11,524 bases of DNA from an uncultured Oscillibacter sp. (lineage in GTDB: Bacteria; Bacillota; Clostridia; Oscillospirales; Oscillospiraceae): assembly GCA_905236835.1 (NCBI GenBank), contig CAJOQY010000037.1, positions 1 through 11,524 of the forward strand, given 5' to 3'. Under the pieces are notes generated by a model. The model did not search any database. It was not told the DNA's origin and saw only the letters and a program-made list of their open reading frames with translations. Within the stretch, counting starts at the first letter, position 1; each line of letters opens with the position of its first letter. Made by a program: the position numbers and the translations under genes. Positions 1 through 7,350 of the stretch are shown piece by piece.

Positions 1-95
1 CCCAATGGGAAGCGGAACAGGCGGAAATAAAAAATCTGGCTGATTATTATATCACGTCATTTGAGGAATTTTATCAGGAGGGATATTTATTATGA
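1..95 (+). CDS. 3' end of an unidentified gene (partial)
   Basis: A frame open from the left edge (first full codon at 3) reads about 30 residues, starting QWEAEQAEIKN and ending FEEFYQEGYLL, and stops at TGA 93-95. The stop overlaps the next gene's ATG as ATGA (92-95), a typical translational-coupling junction, and the tail contains that gene's ribosome site. The fragment is acidic and aromatic-rich with no recognisable motif. I do not recognise the family. That it is a real gene end is inferred from the overlap and from the other two frames being closed within about 40 bases. Confidence 0.6.
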   Translation, partial: QWEAEQAEIKNLADYYITSFEEFYQEGYLL

Positions 96-1198
96 CGTTG
101 ACGATTCCCTGCCTGCTGGGACTGGAAGGCATCGTGGAAGAGGAACTGCGGCGTCTGGACCTGCGGGATATTAAGGCCGAAAACGGGCAAGTGCATTGTA
201 CGGGCGCTTTGTTGGATATAGCGCGGATTAATTTAAATTTACGCTGCGGGGCGCGCGTCCTGCTGGAACTGGGCAGATTTCCGGCGTCGGAATTTGAGGC
301 GCTGTTTCAAGGCGCAATCGCTTTGCCGTGGGAAAGATATATTCCGAAAGACGGGGAATTTCCCGTGAAAGGCTATTCGATTTCGTCAAAATTACAGTCC
401 GTGCCGTCGTGTCAGTCGGTGATCAAAAAGGCCGTGGCGACGCGTCTTGGGCGCGTATACGGCTGTGAGACGCTCCCGGAGACGGGCAATCGCTTTCAGA
501 TCCGGTTTTCGATTATGAAAGATATGGCGGCTTTATATCTGGATACGTCCGGGGAGGGATTATATAAACGCGGCTATCGGGCGCGAAATTCCGGCGCGCC
601 GCTGCGTGAGACGCTGGCGGCGGCGCTGGTGACGCTGGCGCGCTATCGGGGACAGGATCCGTTCTGCGATCCGTTCTGCGGCTCCGGGACAATCGCGATT
701 GAGGCGGCGTTAATCGCCAAAAACCGCGCGCCCGGACTGGATCGGCGTTTCGCGGCGCAGAAATGGAAAGTCATGGACGCGAAATACTGGATGGAAGCCG
801 CCGAGGAAGCCATGGACAAAGAATTTCACGGCAATTATGACATATGGGGCGGGGATATTAATCCGGACGCGGTGGAATTGGCGCGCCATAACGCGGAGCT
901 GGCGGGCGTGGATGACTGCGTCAGATTTGAGACAGCCGACGCCGCGGATTTTCATCGAGACAGCGAATACGGGCAGCTGGTCACAAATCCGCCTTACGGC
1001 GAACGCATGATGGAAAAAGACGAAGTGGAAAAATTATATCAATCATTCGGAAAGGCGGCGGCGGATCTGCCCGCGAAATGGCGCCTTGTGATTCTCTCAT
1101 CCCATACGGAATTTGAACGCTGTTTCGGGCGTCCGGCGAAAAAGAAACGCAAATTATATAACGGCATGATGAAATGCGACGCGTTTTTATACGGTTGA
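92..1198 (+). CDS. THUMP-domain class I SAM-dependent rRNA methyltransferase (YpsC/RlmL type)
   Basis: This 368-residue protein is predicted to be a cytoplasmic N2-guanine methyltransferase acting on 23S rRNA, orthologous in layout to Bacillus YpsC and to the N-terminal half of Escherichia coli RlmL. Residues about 1-60 are the ferredoxin-like segment and about 60-150 the THUMP RNA-binding domain. The conserved YKRGYR (158-163) and APLRETLAA (169-177) lead into the Rossmann methyltransferase. Its SAM motif I is DPFCGSGT (193-200), an acidic ribose-binding residue is D255, and the catalytic motif is NPPYGER (299-305). The C-terminal KKRKLYNGMMKCD is typical of the family. The length is normal. 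The start is fixed by AGGAGGG at 76-82, 9 nt before ATG. The exact modified base is inferred from family knowledge, not visible here. It is coupled to the upstream gene and followed by serA after an A/T-rich spacer with no evident terminator. Confidence 0.93.
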   Translation: MTLTIPCLLGLEGIVEEELRRLDLRDIKAENGQVHCTGALLDIARINLNLRCGARVLLELGRFPASEFEALFQGAIALPWERYIPKDGEFPVKGYSISSKLQSVPSCQSVIKKAVATRLGRVYGCETLPETGNRFQIRFSIMKDMAALYLDTSGEGLYKRGYRARNSGAPLRETLAAALVTLARYRGQDPFCDPFCGSGTIAIEAALIAKNRAPGLDRRFAAQKWKVMDAKYWMEAAEEAMDKEFHGNYDIWGGDINPDAVELARHNAELAGVDDCVRFETADAADFHRDSEYGQLVTNPPYGERMMEKDEVEKLYQSFGKAAADLPAKWRLVILSSHTEFERCFGRPAKKKRKLYNGMMKCDAFLYG

Positions 1199-1274
1199 TT
1201 TTTATATATGATATAAAAATATAAATAAAAATAAAAATATATCACGCGCGACCGGAGGTAATAAATTTAAAATT

Positions 1275-2441
1275 ATGTATTATATCAGGACGTTTAATAA
1301 AATTTCCACGGAGGGCTTGAAGCGTTTTGATTATACGCTTTACCGGGTGGGGGATTCCGTACAGCATGAGGACGCGATTTTGGTTCGTTCGGCGGATTTG
1401 CTGGAACGGCCTTTTTCGGAAAATTTACTGGCGATTTCCCGCGCCGGGGCCGGGGTGAATAACATCCCGATTGAAAAATGCACGGAAAACGGAATCGCCG
1501 TGTTTTCGACGCCGGGCGCGAACGCCAACGCGGTGAAAGAACTGGTATTCTGCGCCATGCTCATGGGTTCCCGTGACGTGACGGGCGCGATCAGATGGGT
1601 ACGCCGTCAGGCGGGCGCGGGCGTGGAAGTCGCGTCCGTGATAGAAAAAGGCAAGGCGGCGTTTATCGGTCCGGAGTTATATCGCAAATCGCTGGGCGTG
1701 ATTGGCCTCGGCGCGATTGGCTCTCTGGTCGCCAATCTCGCGATTGAATGGGGCATGGAAGTATATGGATATGACCCGTATTTATCCGTCGACGCGGCTT
1801 TACGTCTGGACCGGCATATTCATGTCACGCGGGATTTGAAAGAATTATATAAACACGCGGATTATATCACATTGCATATTCATTTTACGGATGAGACGCG
1901 GAATATGATTGATAAAAACGCGATAGAGGATATGAAACCGGGGGCGCGTTTTATCAATCTGGCGCGGGGCGAAATCGTGGATGATGAGGCCATGCTGGAG
2001 GCGTTGGATCACGGCAAAATCTCGGTTTACGTCACGGATTTTCCCAATAATCGCCTGTTGACATCGCCCCATGTGATCGCTATGCCGCATTTGGGCGCGT
2101 CCACGCCGGAGAGCGAGGAAAACTGCGCGATTATGGCCGTTGAGGAACTGAGAGATTATCTTGAAAACGGGAATATTAAAAACTCCGTCAATTTCCCGGC
2201 GGTATCCATGGAGCGGAGCGGCGTACAGCGTTTATGTATTATTCATAAAAATATCCCCGCCATGCTCGCCAATATCACGGCGCTGTTATCGCAAGACGGG
2301 GTGAACGTGGAAAATTTAAGCAATAAATCACGCGGCGAACTGGCCTATACAATGATTGATCTTGGTACGGCGATTGACAAATCCGTATCGGACGCCGTGC
2401 GCGCGCTTGATAACGTCATCCGCGTTCGCGTGATCGAATAA
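1275..2441 (+). CDS. serA: D-3-phosphoglycerate dehydrogenase, short ACT-domain form
   Basis: This 388-residue protein is predicted to oxidise 3-phosphoglycerate to 3-phosphohydroxypyruvate with NAD+, the first step of serine synthesis in the cytoplasm. The split substrate domain (1 to about 95 and the stretch before the ACT domain) encloses an NAD domain with GLGAIG (144-149) and D167 at the end of the second strand. The catalytic Arg is R231 in NLARGEIVDD, and the catalytic His is H272 in MPHLGAST. Residues about 318-388 form a C-terminal ACT domain, which often mediates serine feedback in this family. The usual catalytic Glu of the DxxxxE segment is not evident; the position by my hand alignment holds R260. 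GGAGG at 1254-1258 lies 16 nt before ATG, which is unusually far. No serC is adjacent. It ends 26 bases from the convergent DUF4418-like gene. Confidence 0.93.
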   Translation: MYYIRTFNKISTEGLKRFDYTLYRVGDSVQHEDAILVRSADLLERPFSENLLAISRAGAGVNNIPIEKCTENGIAVFSTPGANANAVKELVFCAMLMGSRDVTGAIRWVRRQAGAGVEVASVIEKGKAAFIGPELYRKSLGVIGLGAIGSLVANLAIEWGMEVYGYDPYLSVDAALRLDRHIHVTRDLKELYKHADYITLHIHFTDETRNMIDKNAIEDMKPGARFINLARGEIVDDEAMLEALDHGKISVYVTDFPNNRLLTSPHVIAMPHLGASTPESEENCAIMAVEELRDYLENGNIKNSVNFPAVSMERSGVQRLCIIHKNIPAMLANITALLSQDGVNVENLSNKSRGELAYTMIDLGTAIDKSVSDAVRALDNVIRVRVIE

Positions 2442-2448
2442 TCTTTAT

Positions 2449-2498
2449 ATTACGCCGGGAGAGGATATTATAAATTACGCCGGGAAAGAATATTATAA
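2449..2498. repeat. two-copy 25-bp tandem repeat
   Basis: Two adjacent 25-bp units (2449-2473 and 2474-2498) both begin ATTACGCCGGGA and differ only at two G/A positions (2461/2486 and 2464/2489). The array lies in the serA/DUF4418-like convergent junction and covers the 3' end and stop codon of the minus-strand gene. Confidence 0.9.
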
Positions 2499-2884
2499 AC
2501 CGCGGCGGCGATTGTCAAAACGGACATGACAATTACGGCGGGACGCGTGACGGAATGACAGCGCATGAAGTCCATCACGCAGAGGCTGATTAAATGACCG
2601 GGGAGAATCATCGCCAGAACCGCGACGGGAATGACAGCGAGATTCAACCCGGTTTTGATTTTCGCGTCGGATAATATCATATGCGCCAGTGAGATGATCA
2701 CGAGTACGGCGGCAAGTCCGGCGACGGCCTGTCCGGCCCAGTGACAGGCCATCCAGTTTCCGTCCGGCGACGGCGCGCAGGGTTTAAATATCGTCAAGAC
2801 GCCAATCAAAAATATTACGCTGATTAATAATAACAATATATCGCCCGCGCTGATTTTATGATTCCAAAGATTTAATTTTGGCAT
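2468..2884 (-). CDS. DUF4418-like small integral membrane protein
   Basis: This 138-residue hydrophobic protein has about four predicted membrane segments: residues about 14-32, 51-70, 79-95 and 116-133. Two conserved-looking cysteine clusters stand out: CAPSPDGNWMACHWAGQA (about 36-53) after the first helix and CVMDFMRCHSVTRP (about 102-115) before the last. This Cys/His pattern, together with size and topology, matches my recollection of the DUF4418 family, whose function is unknown. No enzyme motif is visible. The start is supported by an AAAGGA ribosome site (plus-strand 2895-2900) 10 nt upstream. It is codirectional with the GH3 gene but separated by 181 bases containing a hairpin and a possible promoter, so it is probably expressed separately. 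Its last codons and stop lie in a tandem repeat. The gene is convincing; the family assignment is moderately so. Confidence 0.72.
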   Translation of the reverse strand: MPKLNLWNHKISAGDILLLLISVIFLIGVLTIFKPCAPSPDGNWMACHWAGQAVAGLAAVLVIISLAHMILSDAKIKTGLNLAVIPVAVLAMILPGHLISLCVMDFMRCHSVTRPAVIVMSVLTIAAAVYNILSRRNL

Positions 2885-2927
2885 ATTGAAATATTCCTTT
2901 CATGATGATATATTCAGCCGAATATAA

Positions 2928-2956
2928 TTAGCAATCACTAACTTCGCGATATTATA
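2928..2956 (-). promoter_or_regulatory. possible promoter and operator of the DUF4418-like gene
   Basis: On the minus strand a TATAAT (plus 2951-2956) precedes the gene by about 66 nt, with no convincing -35 at standard spacing. Just downstream, where transcription would start, is an imperfect palindrome TTAG-N6-CTAA (2928-2941), a format seen in some TetR- or MarR-type operators. No such regulator gene is in the window, so this is a tentative call. Confidence 0.3.
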
Positions 2957-3008
2957 CCGGAAATTCCAACCGCGGGAACGGATAATATGTAAATTTTTTG
3001 TAAATAAT

Positions 3009-3034
3009 CCCCCTCTCCCGATTGGAAGAGGGGG
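3009..3034 (-). terminator. G/C-rich hairpin downstream of the GH3 gene
   Basis: CCCCCTCT (3009-3016) pairs with AGAGGGGG (3027-3034): an 8-bp perfect stem around a 10-nt loop, 32 bases past the GH3 stop. On the minus strand the tail is A/T-rich but not a clean T run (ATTATTTAC). On the plus strand TTTTTT follows at 3041-3046, but no plus-strand gene needs it. It may end GH3 transcription, or be a dispersed palindrome related to the one at 8336-8361. Confidence 0.45.
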
Positions 3035-3065
3035 AATTGATTTTTTATCAGGCCAATTACCGCTA

Positions 3066-6000
3066 TCAGCCTTTTTGTTTTTTGCGATAGCGGACAAACA
3101 CAATCGCCGCCGCGCCAAAGACAAGAATGGCAATCAAAATATCAATCAGGATAAATGTCCGGGTCATGTTGTCCATGCCCGCGCTTTCCTCTTCCATGGT
3201 ATAATTGCCGCTGTGGACAATCGTATACATGATATTTTTCGAGGCGGCGCGCATAGCCTGTACCATTGTGGGGGAATCCGGATTTTCAATCGCGGTTCTG
3301 GCGTTGCGTCCGAAGCCAAGCATTAAGTCGTTGCCGTTCAAAACGCTGTCCATCGTAAGCTGATAGCCGTATGATCCGTACCAGTCTGTCAGGACCATGC
3401 CTTTGAATCCCCATTCGCCGCGCAGAACGCCGTTTAATAAATCACTGTTGGCTCCCGTATAATGCGGGCCGATCAACGTAAACGAGGACATGACGGCCAG
3501 CGGCTTGTTATCGAAATCATATTGTTTGACGACGATTTCAAAGGGTTTCATATAAATCTCACGCAACGTCTGTTCCGTCAAATGGATTTGCTGGGCCGTG
3601 CAACGGTTGATTTCCTGATCGTTCACGACGAAATGCTTGATATAGGCATATACGCCTTTCGTTCCCGCCGCGTTGACTTCCGCCGCCGCGATTTTACCCG
3701 CCAATACGCCGTCTTCGGAATAATATTCAAAATTGCGCCCGTTAAACGCTGTGCGGTGCATATTCATCGCGGGGCCGTACCAGCCGTAAATATGCGTGTC
3801 GGCGTATTCCTGCGCCATCGCTTCTCCGACTTCATAGGCGAGATCTTGATTCCAAGTTTGGGCGATCATGGTTTCCGTGGGATACGGCGTACCGTATACG
3901 CCGGTATACCAGTCATTTAAGCCGCCTGTGCCGTCGCTGTCCTGCGTGGCGACTTTGCCGACGGAGTTCATAGCGACTGTCGAGAATCCGCCGATTTGCA
4001 CAAGCTGTGTCATTTCGTCAATCGTCAATTGATCCAGCAAATCTTCCCAGCGGGGATCGTCATAATCCGCGCCGATGAAATCAGCTAATTTTAATCCGTT
4101 TTTCGCGCCGGTGACGGGCATTTCCGTTCCGGGGATTTCGTGATCCGCCGGGTTGTAATGCGCGACGGAATGCGCGTCGAGATATTCGCGGACATCGTCA
4201 GGCATAGCGAAATCCGTGGGGGCGGCGGTCGCTTGTTCATAATTGGCGAACGCGTCGGCGCGGGAAAGATACGTCACGCCGCCGTTGGAATAGCTTTCAA
4301 AGCGATTTACAGCAATATCATGATCAGAAACGCGGCCCGTTACGCTGTAATCAATATCAGATTCCACAGTGAAAGAAACTTGATCTAATACCGTATGGGA
4401 ATCGGCGCGGACGGAGAGAATATACTCGCCGGATTCTAAAATATAACCGCCGTTCGCGGTTTTTATCCCGGATGAATCATAAGACGCCATATCTTCTTTG
4501 GCGATTTCAAATGTCACGGTTTCAGACGTTCCGGGATTTAAAATATCCGTCTTGGCGAAGTCGATTAAATTCACAGCCGCTTTCTCAATGCCGCCGTCAT
4601 GATAAGGCGGTGTGTAATACAATTCCACGACATCCTTGCCCGCCGTATTTCCAGTGTTGGTAACGGTAACAATCAGAGAAACGCTGTCTCCGTAGTCTTG
4701 GAAATCCGTGATTTCCTGTTCAAACGTCGTATAGCTCAGACCATGTCCAAACGGATATTGCACGACGCTGTCATAATCAAATCCGGCCATTTGTTCGGCG
4801 AACGCGGTTTCATAGAAACGATAGCCGACATAAATGCCCTCGACGTAATTCACAAATGATAATACGCCTTGGAACGCCGGATCGGCTTCCGTATACCGCG
4901 CCTGTAAATCGCTGACGTTATCATAAGTAAAATTGCCGTAGTTGTTCCAAGCGGGCGTGGATTTCTGGTCATATACATACGTCTCAATCGTCCGTCCGGA
5001 GGGATTGACAGCGCCTTTCAGAATCTCGCCAAGCGCGGTCATGGCCGTTCTTCCTGTGCCGGGGGCCAAAATCACGGAGCGGATCTCCGGATAATCATCC
5101 ACAAAGCCCAGTTCCATGGGATTATTCGCGTTAATAATCAACACGATCTTGTCAAATTCGGACGTGACAAGATCAATCATATCGCGTTCCGTGCGGGAAA
5201 GCTGTAAATAAGCCTCCCCGGCGGCGTAGTCGTCATAATCCTCACTGTTATTCGTATAAGACGACGCGTAATAATTATAGCGTTCGTTGCCGTTGGCAAG
5301 CGTCTGACGGACATCGTCATAAGTCCCGTCAATCACGGCGCCCATATCGGCGGGCAAATCCTGTCCCTCGCCGCCGCTTCGGGCCAAGACGATCAAAGCC
5401 GTGTCGGAGAATTCTTTCGCGTTGCTGATTAATTCATCCGTATAATTCTCAACCGGCGGTTCCGGCAATGACCAGTTTGTGAAACTGACGCTGACGACGT
5501 TGCCGCCCAGATCGCGCGTCGGGCTGTACGCCGTATACATATCAATAATTTCCTGATTGACCTCAAATCCGGCGGCTTTCAAAGACGCTAAAATATCAAC
5601 ATTGCCCTCATTGCTGGAAGAACCGGAGCCGGTGCCGCCGTAAATCGGATTCGTAGCCGCCCAGCCGAATACGTTGAGATTCGTCGTATTGGACAGGGGC
5701 AACAGGCCGTCGTTCTGGAGAAGAACCATGCCTTCCTCCCCGACTTTCTGAATAATCGCCTCGGACGCGGCGGCGGCTTCTTCCGATACGCTCGCGCCGC
5801 CGTTCATAATCGGCGCGATATTATTATACATGGGGCCGAAGCAGATAATATTAACAAGAATCGCCACGACCAGTACCCACGCCAGACCCGCGCCCCAGCG
5901 GAACAAATGCCGCTGTCCCTCTTTGGCGAACCAGCGCGCCGCGATCATAACAGCGACCGCCAGCAGGAGCGTGAAAAGAATCGCGTAGATATAGCCGCTC

Positions 6001-6089
6001 AGGTCATAGACGTATGTTTGCACGTCCGTGGGGCTGACGCCCATACCCTCAAAGATAGGCGTCAACAGGTTAATCAGCAATTGAAGCAT
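3066..6089 (-). CDS. membrane-anchored, domain-permuted GH3 beta-glycosidase
   Basis: This 1007-residue protein is predicted to be a cell-surface exo-beta-glycosidase of family GH3 (beta-glucosidase-like; the sugar cannot be read from sequence). Two N-terminal membrane segments (about 33-51 and 64-84) are joined by an Arg/Lys-rich loop, and a C-terminal segment (about 977-999) ends in RYRKKQKG. The positive-inside rule therefore places residues about 88-975 outside. Domain order is permuted. The GH3 C-terminal sandwich domain (about 105-450, with GGEGQDLP at 239-246) comes first, then a fibronectin-III-like domain (about 455-575), then the GH3 TIM barrel (about 670-960). Barrel motifs are GRNFEYYSEDG (784-794), KHFVVND (818-824) and the nucleophile D902 in MVLTDW. 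The same order is known in Ruminococcus albus-type enzymes. AGGAGG (plus 6101-6106) lies 11 nt upstream. It is divergent from a LysR gene whose boxes abut its promoter. Confidence 0.93.
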   Translation of the reverse strand: MLQLLINLLTPIFEGMGVSPTDVQTYVYDLSGYIYAILFTLLLAVAVMIAARWFAKEGQRHLFRWGAGLAWVLVVAILVNIICFGPMYNNIAPIMNGGASVSEEAAAASEAIIQKVGEEGMVLLQNDGLLPLSNTTNLNVFGWAATNPIYGGTGSGSSSNEGNVDILASLKAAGFEVNQEIIDMYTAYSPTRDLGGNVVSVSFTNWSLPEPPVENYTDELISNAKEFSDTALIVLARSGGEGQDLPADMGAVIDGTYDDVRQTLANGNERYNYYASSYTNNSEDYDDYAAGEAYLQLSRTERDMIDLVTSEFDKIVLIINANNPMELGFVDDYPEIRSVILAPGTGRTAMTALGEILKGAVNPSGRTIETYVYDQKSTPAWNNYGNFTYDNVSDLQARYTEADPAFQGVLSFVNYVEGIYVGYRFYETAFAEQMAGFDYDSVVQYPFGHGLSYTTFEQEITDFQDYGDSVSLIVTVTNTGNTAGKDVVELYYTPPYHDGGIEKAAVNLIDFAKTDILNPGTSETVTFEIAKEDMASYDSSGIKTANGGYILESGEYILSVRADSHTVLDQVSFTVESDIDYSVTGRVSDHDIAVNRFESYSNGGVTYLSRADAFANYEQATAAPTDFAMPDDVREYLDAHSVAHYNPADHEIPGTEMPVTGAKNGLKLADFIGADYDDPRWEDLLDQLTIDEMTQLVQIGGFSTVAMNSVGKVATQDSDGTGGLNDWYTGVYGTPYPTETMIAQTWNQDLAYEVGEAMAQEYADTHIYGWYGPAMNMHRTAFNGRNFEYYSEDGVLAGKIAAAEVNAAGTKGVYAYIKHFVVNDQEINRCTAQQIHLTEQTLREIYMKPFEIVVKQYDFDNKPLAVMSSFTLIGPHYTGANSDLLNGVLRGEWGFKGMVLTDWYGSYGYQLTMDSVLNGNDLMLGFGRNARTAIENPDSPTMVQAMRAASKNIMYTIVHSGNYTMEEESAGMDNMTRTFILIDILIAILVFGAAAIVFVRYRKKQKG

Positions 6090-6147
6090 CTTTTTCCTTT
6101 CCTCCTATTCATTTTTCACGAAATAAACAGGGATTTCCCATGCTTGA

Positions 6148-6176
6148 ATTATATAATTTTATGGTTCTATTGTCCA
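6148..6176 (-). promoter_or_regulatory. sigma-70-type promoter of the GH3 gene
   Basis: On the minus strand, TGGACA (plus 6171-6176) and TATAAT (plus 6148-6153) are separated by exactly 17 nt. Transcription would start near 6141, giving a leader of about 50 nt with AGGAGG. The -35 has one mismatch to TTGACA and is directly preceded by a LysR box, as expected of an activated promoter. Confidence 0.75.
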
Positions 6177-6214
6177 ATGCTTATTTGGCATAATCGCCTA
6201 TGCCCACAAAGCAT
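6177..6214. promoter_or_regulatory. two tandem LysR-type boxes
   Basis: Two copies of the inverted repeat ATGC-N7-GCAT lie at 6177-6191 and 6200-6214, with centres 23 bp apart. Each contains the T-N11-A core diagnostic of LysR operators (T6178/A6190 and T6201/A6213). The proximal box touches the GH3 -35. From the predicted GH3 start the centres lie near -43 and -66, matching the activation and recognition sites of LysR promoters. The cognate protein is most likely the adjacent divergent LysR. Confidence 0.75.
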
Positions 6215-6228
6215 AATATTTTTAACGC

Positions 6229-6257
6229 TTGACGCGCGTGATAAAATAATATATAAA
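6229..6257 (+). promoter_or_regulatory. sigma-70-type promoter of the LysR gene
   Basis: TTGACG (6229-6234) and TATAAA (6252-6257) are separated by 17 nt, each one mismatch from consensus. The predicted start near 6264 leaves a leader of about 83 nt. The two LysR boxes lie upstream at roughly -57 and -80, so autoregulation is possible. Confidence 0.7.
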
Positions 6258-6334
6258 TAATTATTATAAATCATCAATCGGATTCTAACCAATTTATCAA
6301 TTATTCTTTCGCTTAAAATATGGAACAAGGAAAA

Positions 6335-6339
6335 GAGGG
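6335..6339 (+). promoter_or_regulatory. ribosome binding site deciding the LysR start
   Basis: GAGGG is 7 nt before ATG 6347. The in-frame upstream ATG at 6320 has no purine-rich site in front of it, and family members begin with the MxLRxLxYF sequence encoded from 6347. Confidence 0.85.
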
Positions 6340-6346
6340 ATATAAA

Positions 6347-7258
6347 ATGGAATTGCGTTTATTAAAATATTTTTTGACCGTCGCGCGGGAAGAGACGATG
6401 ACAAACGCCGCGAAAGTCCTGCATATCACACAGCCGACGCTGAGCCGACAGATCGCGCGGATGGAGGAAGATCTGGGGACGAAATTATTTTCCCATGACG
6501 GACGGAAATTGATTCTGACAAATGACGGTTTACTGCTCCGGCGTCGGGCGGAAGATATTTTGTCTCTGGTGGACAAGACGGAACGGGAATTATCCTGTCA
6601 TGATGAGAAATTGACGGGGACCATTGTGATCGGACATGGGGAAATCAAAGCCATGGAAGTATTGGCGGATGATCTCGCGCCGTTCAGCCGTGAATATCCG
6701 TATGTGAGATTTCACTTTTTCACGGCGACGGCGGATATTGTACGGGAACGCATGGAACGCGGCCTGATTGATATTGGCTTAATGCTGGAGCCGGTTTCGA
6801 TGGAAAATTACGAATATATCCGCATGAACATCACGGAAAAAAATGTCGTCTGGATGCGTCCTGATGACGAACTTGCGAGATATGACAAAATTAAGCCGGA
6901 ATATTTAGCCGACAAGCCTTTAATTGTCCCGGTCCGTTACCGGGAATCGACAATTGACTGGCTGGGATCGTATTACCGGGAGGAAAATCTGCGTTTTATC
7001 GCGACGCTTCCCGCGATGGGGGCCGTATTAGTATCAAAAGGGCTTGGATATATGATTTCAATCCGGAGCGCGCTTCCATTTTGCGACCCGTCGAAAATTG
7101 TGGAAAGACCCATGGCGGGAAAACAGGATTTATCCAGCGTTCTGGCGTGGCGGCGCGGACAGCCGACAAGCCACGCCGTAAAGCGTTTTATAGAATATAT
7201 CAAACGCTCTTCAAGCATGAAACAATTATGCGAAACAAGCGCTGGACAGGGCGAATGA
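6347..7258 (+). CDS. LysR-family transcriptional regulator
   Basis: This 303-residue protein is predicted to be a DNA-binding regulator responding to an unidentified small molecule. Residues 1-60 form the winged helix-turn-helix: MELRLLKYF at the N-terminus, then AAKVLHITQPTLSRQIARME (21-40) including the recognition helix, then LGTKLF (43-48). A linker helix (about 60-88) leads to a periplasmic-binding-protein-like effector domain starting at GTIVIGHGE (91-99), with a family-typical ERGLIDIGLMLEP stretch in its first lobe. The length is standard. The start at 6347 is chosen over 6320 because of GAGGG at 6335-6339 and the family N-terminus. It is divergent from the GH3 gene with paired T-N11-A boxes between them, so the GH3 gene is the likely target. 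A strong hairpin follows at 7350-7390. The effector may be a GH3 product or substrate, but nothing in the sequence shows which. Confidence 0.93.
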   Translation: MELRLLKYFLTVAREETMTNAAKVLHITQPTLSRQIARMEEDLGTKLFSHDGRKLILTNDGLLLRRRAEDILSLVDKTERELSCHDEKLTGTIVIGHGEIKAMEVLADDLAPFSREYPYVRFHFFTATADIVRERMERGLIDIGLMLEPVSMENYEYIRMNITEKNVVWMRPDDELARYDKIKPEYLADKPLIVPVRYRESTIDWLGSYYREENLRFIATLPAMGAVLVSKGLGYMISIRSALPFCDPSKIVERPMAGKQDLSSVLAWRRGQPTSHAVKRFIEYIKRSSSMKQLCETSAGQGE

Positions 7259-7318
7259 AATAGAATATATTAATTCGTTCGGCTCTTGGCCTTGGATCGT
7301 GATATTTTATCGAATTTT

Positions 7319-7350
7319 TTAATTATAATATATAATTTAATTATAATATA
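7319..7350. repeat. A/T-only direct repeat
   Basis: TTAATTATAATATA occurs at 7319-7332 and again at 7337-7350, a period of 18 bp, just before the terminator stem. Such all-A/T repeats arise easily in spacers of this composition, so a function is not implied. Confidence 0.6.

Noticed and set aside
1195..1217. Promoter for serA (TTGATT with TATAAA)
   Set aside because: The spacing between the hexamers is only 11 nt, and the pure A/T spacer gives such matches by chance; serA may be read through from the methyltransferase gene.
3009..3046. Plus-strand intrinsic terminator (hairpin followed by six T)
   Set aside because: No plus-strand gene ends upstream of it, so the good T run on that strand is probably coincidental; a minus-strand or repeat role was kept instead.
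2900..3133. 77-residue minus-strand frame overlapping the GH3 3' end and the following spacer
   Set aside because: It starts inside the GH3 gene in another frame, runs through the hairpin, and its translation is compositionally odd with no start signal.
3462..3920. Open frame on the plus strand opposite the GH3 gene (also 4140-4388, 4599-4859 and 5907-6260)
   Set aside because: They are antisense to strongly supported GH3 coding sequence, have Arg/Ile-rich biased translations without motifs, and lack ribosome sites; they reflect third-position G/C bias.
6320..6346. Earlier in-frame ATG giving a 312-residue LysR protein
   Set aside because: There is no ribosome site before it, while GAGGG is 7 nt before ATG 6347, where the standard LysR N-terminus begins.
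7319..7350. Origin- or iteron-like A/T repeat
   Set aside because: Only two copies, no initiator gene or DnaA-type boxes nearby, and similar A/T tracts occur in most spacers of the window.
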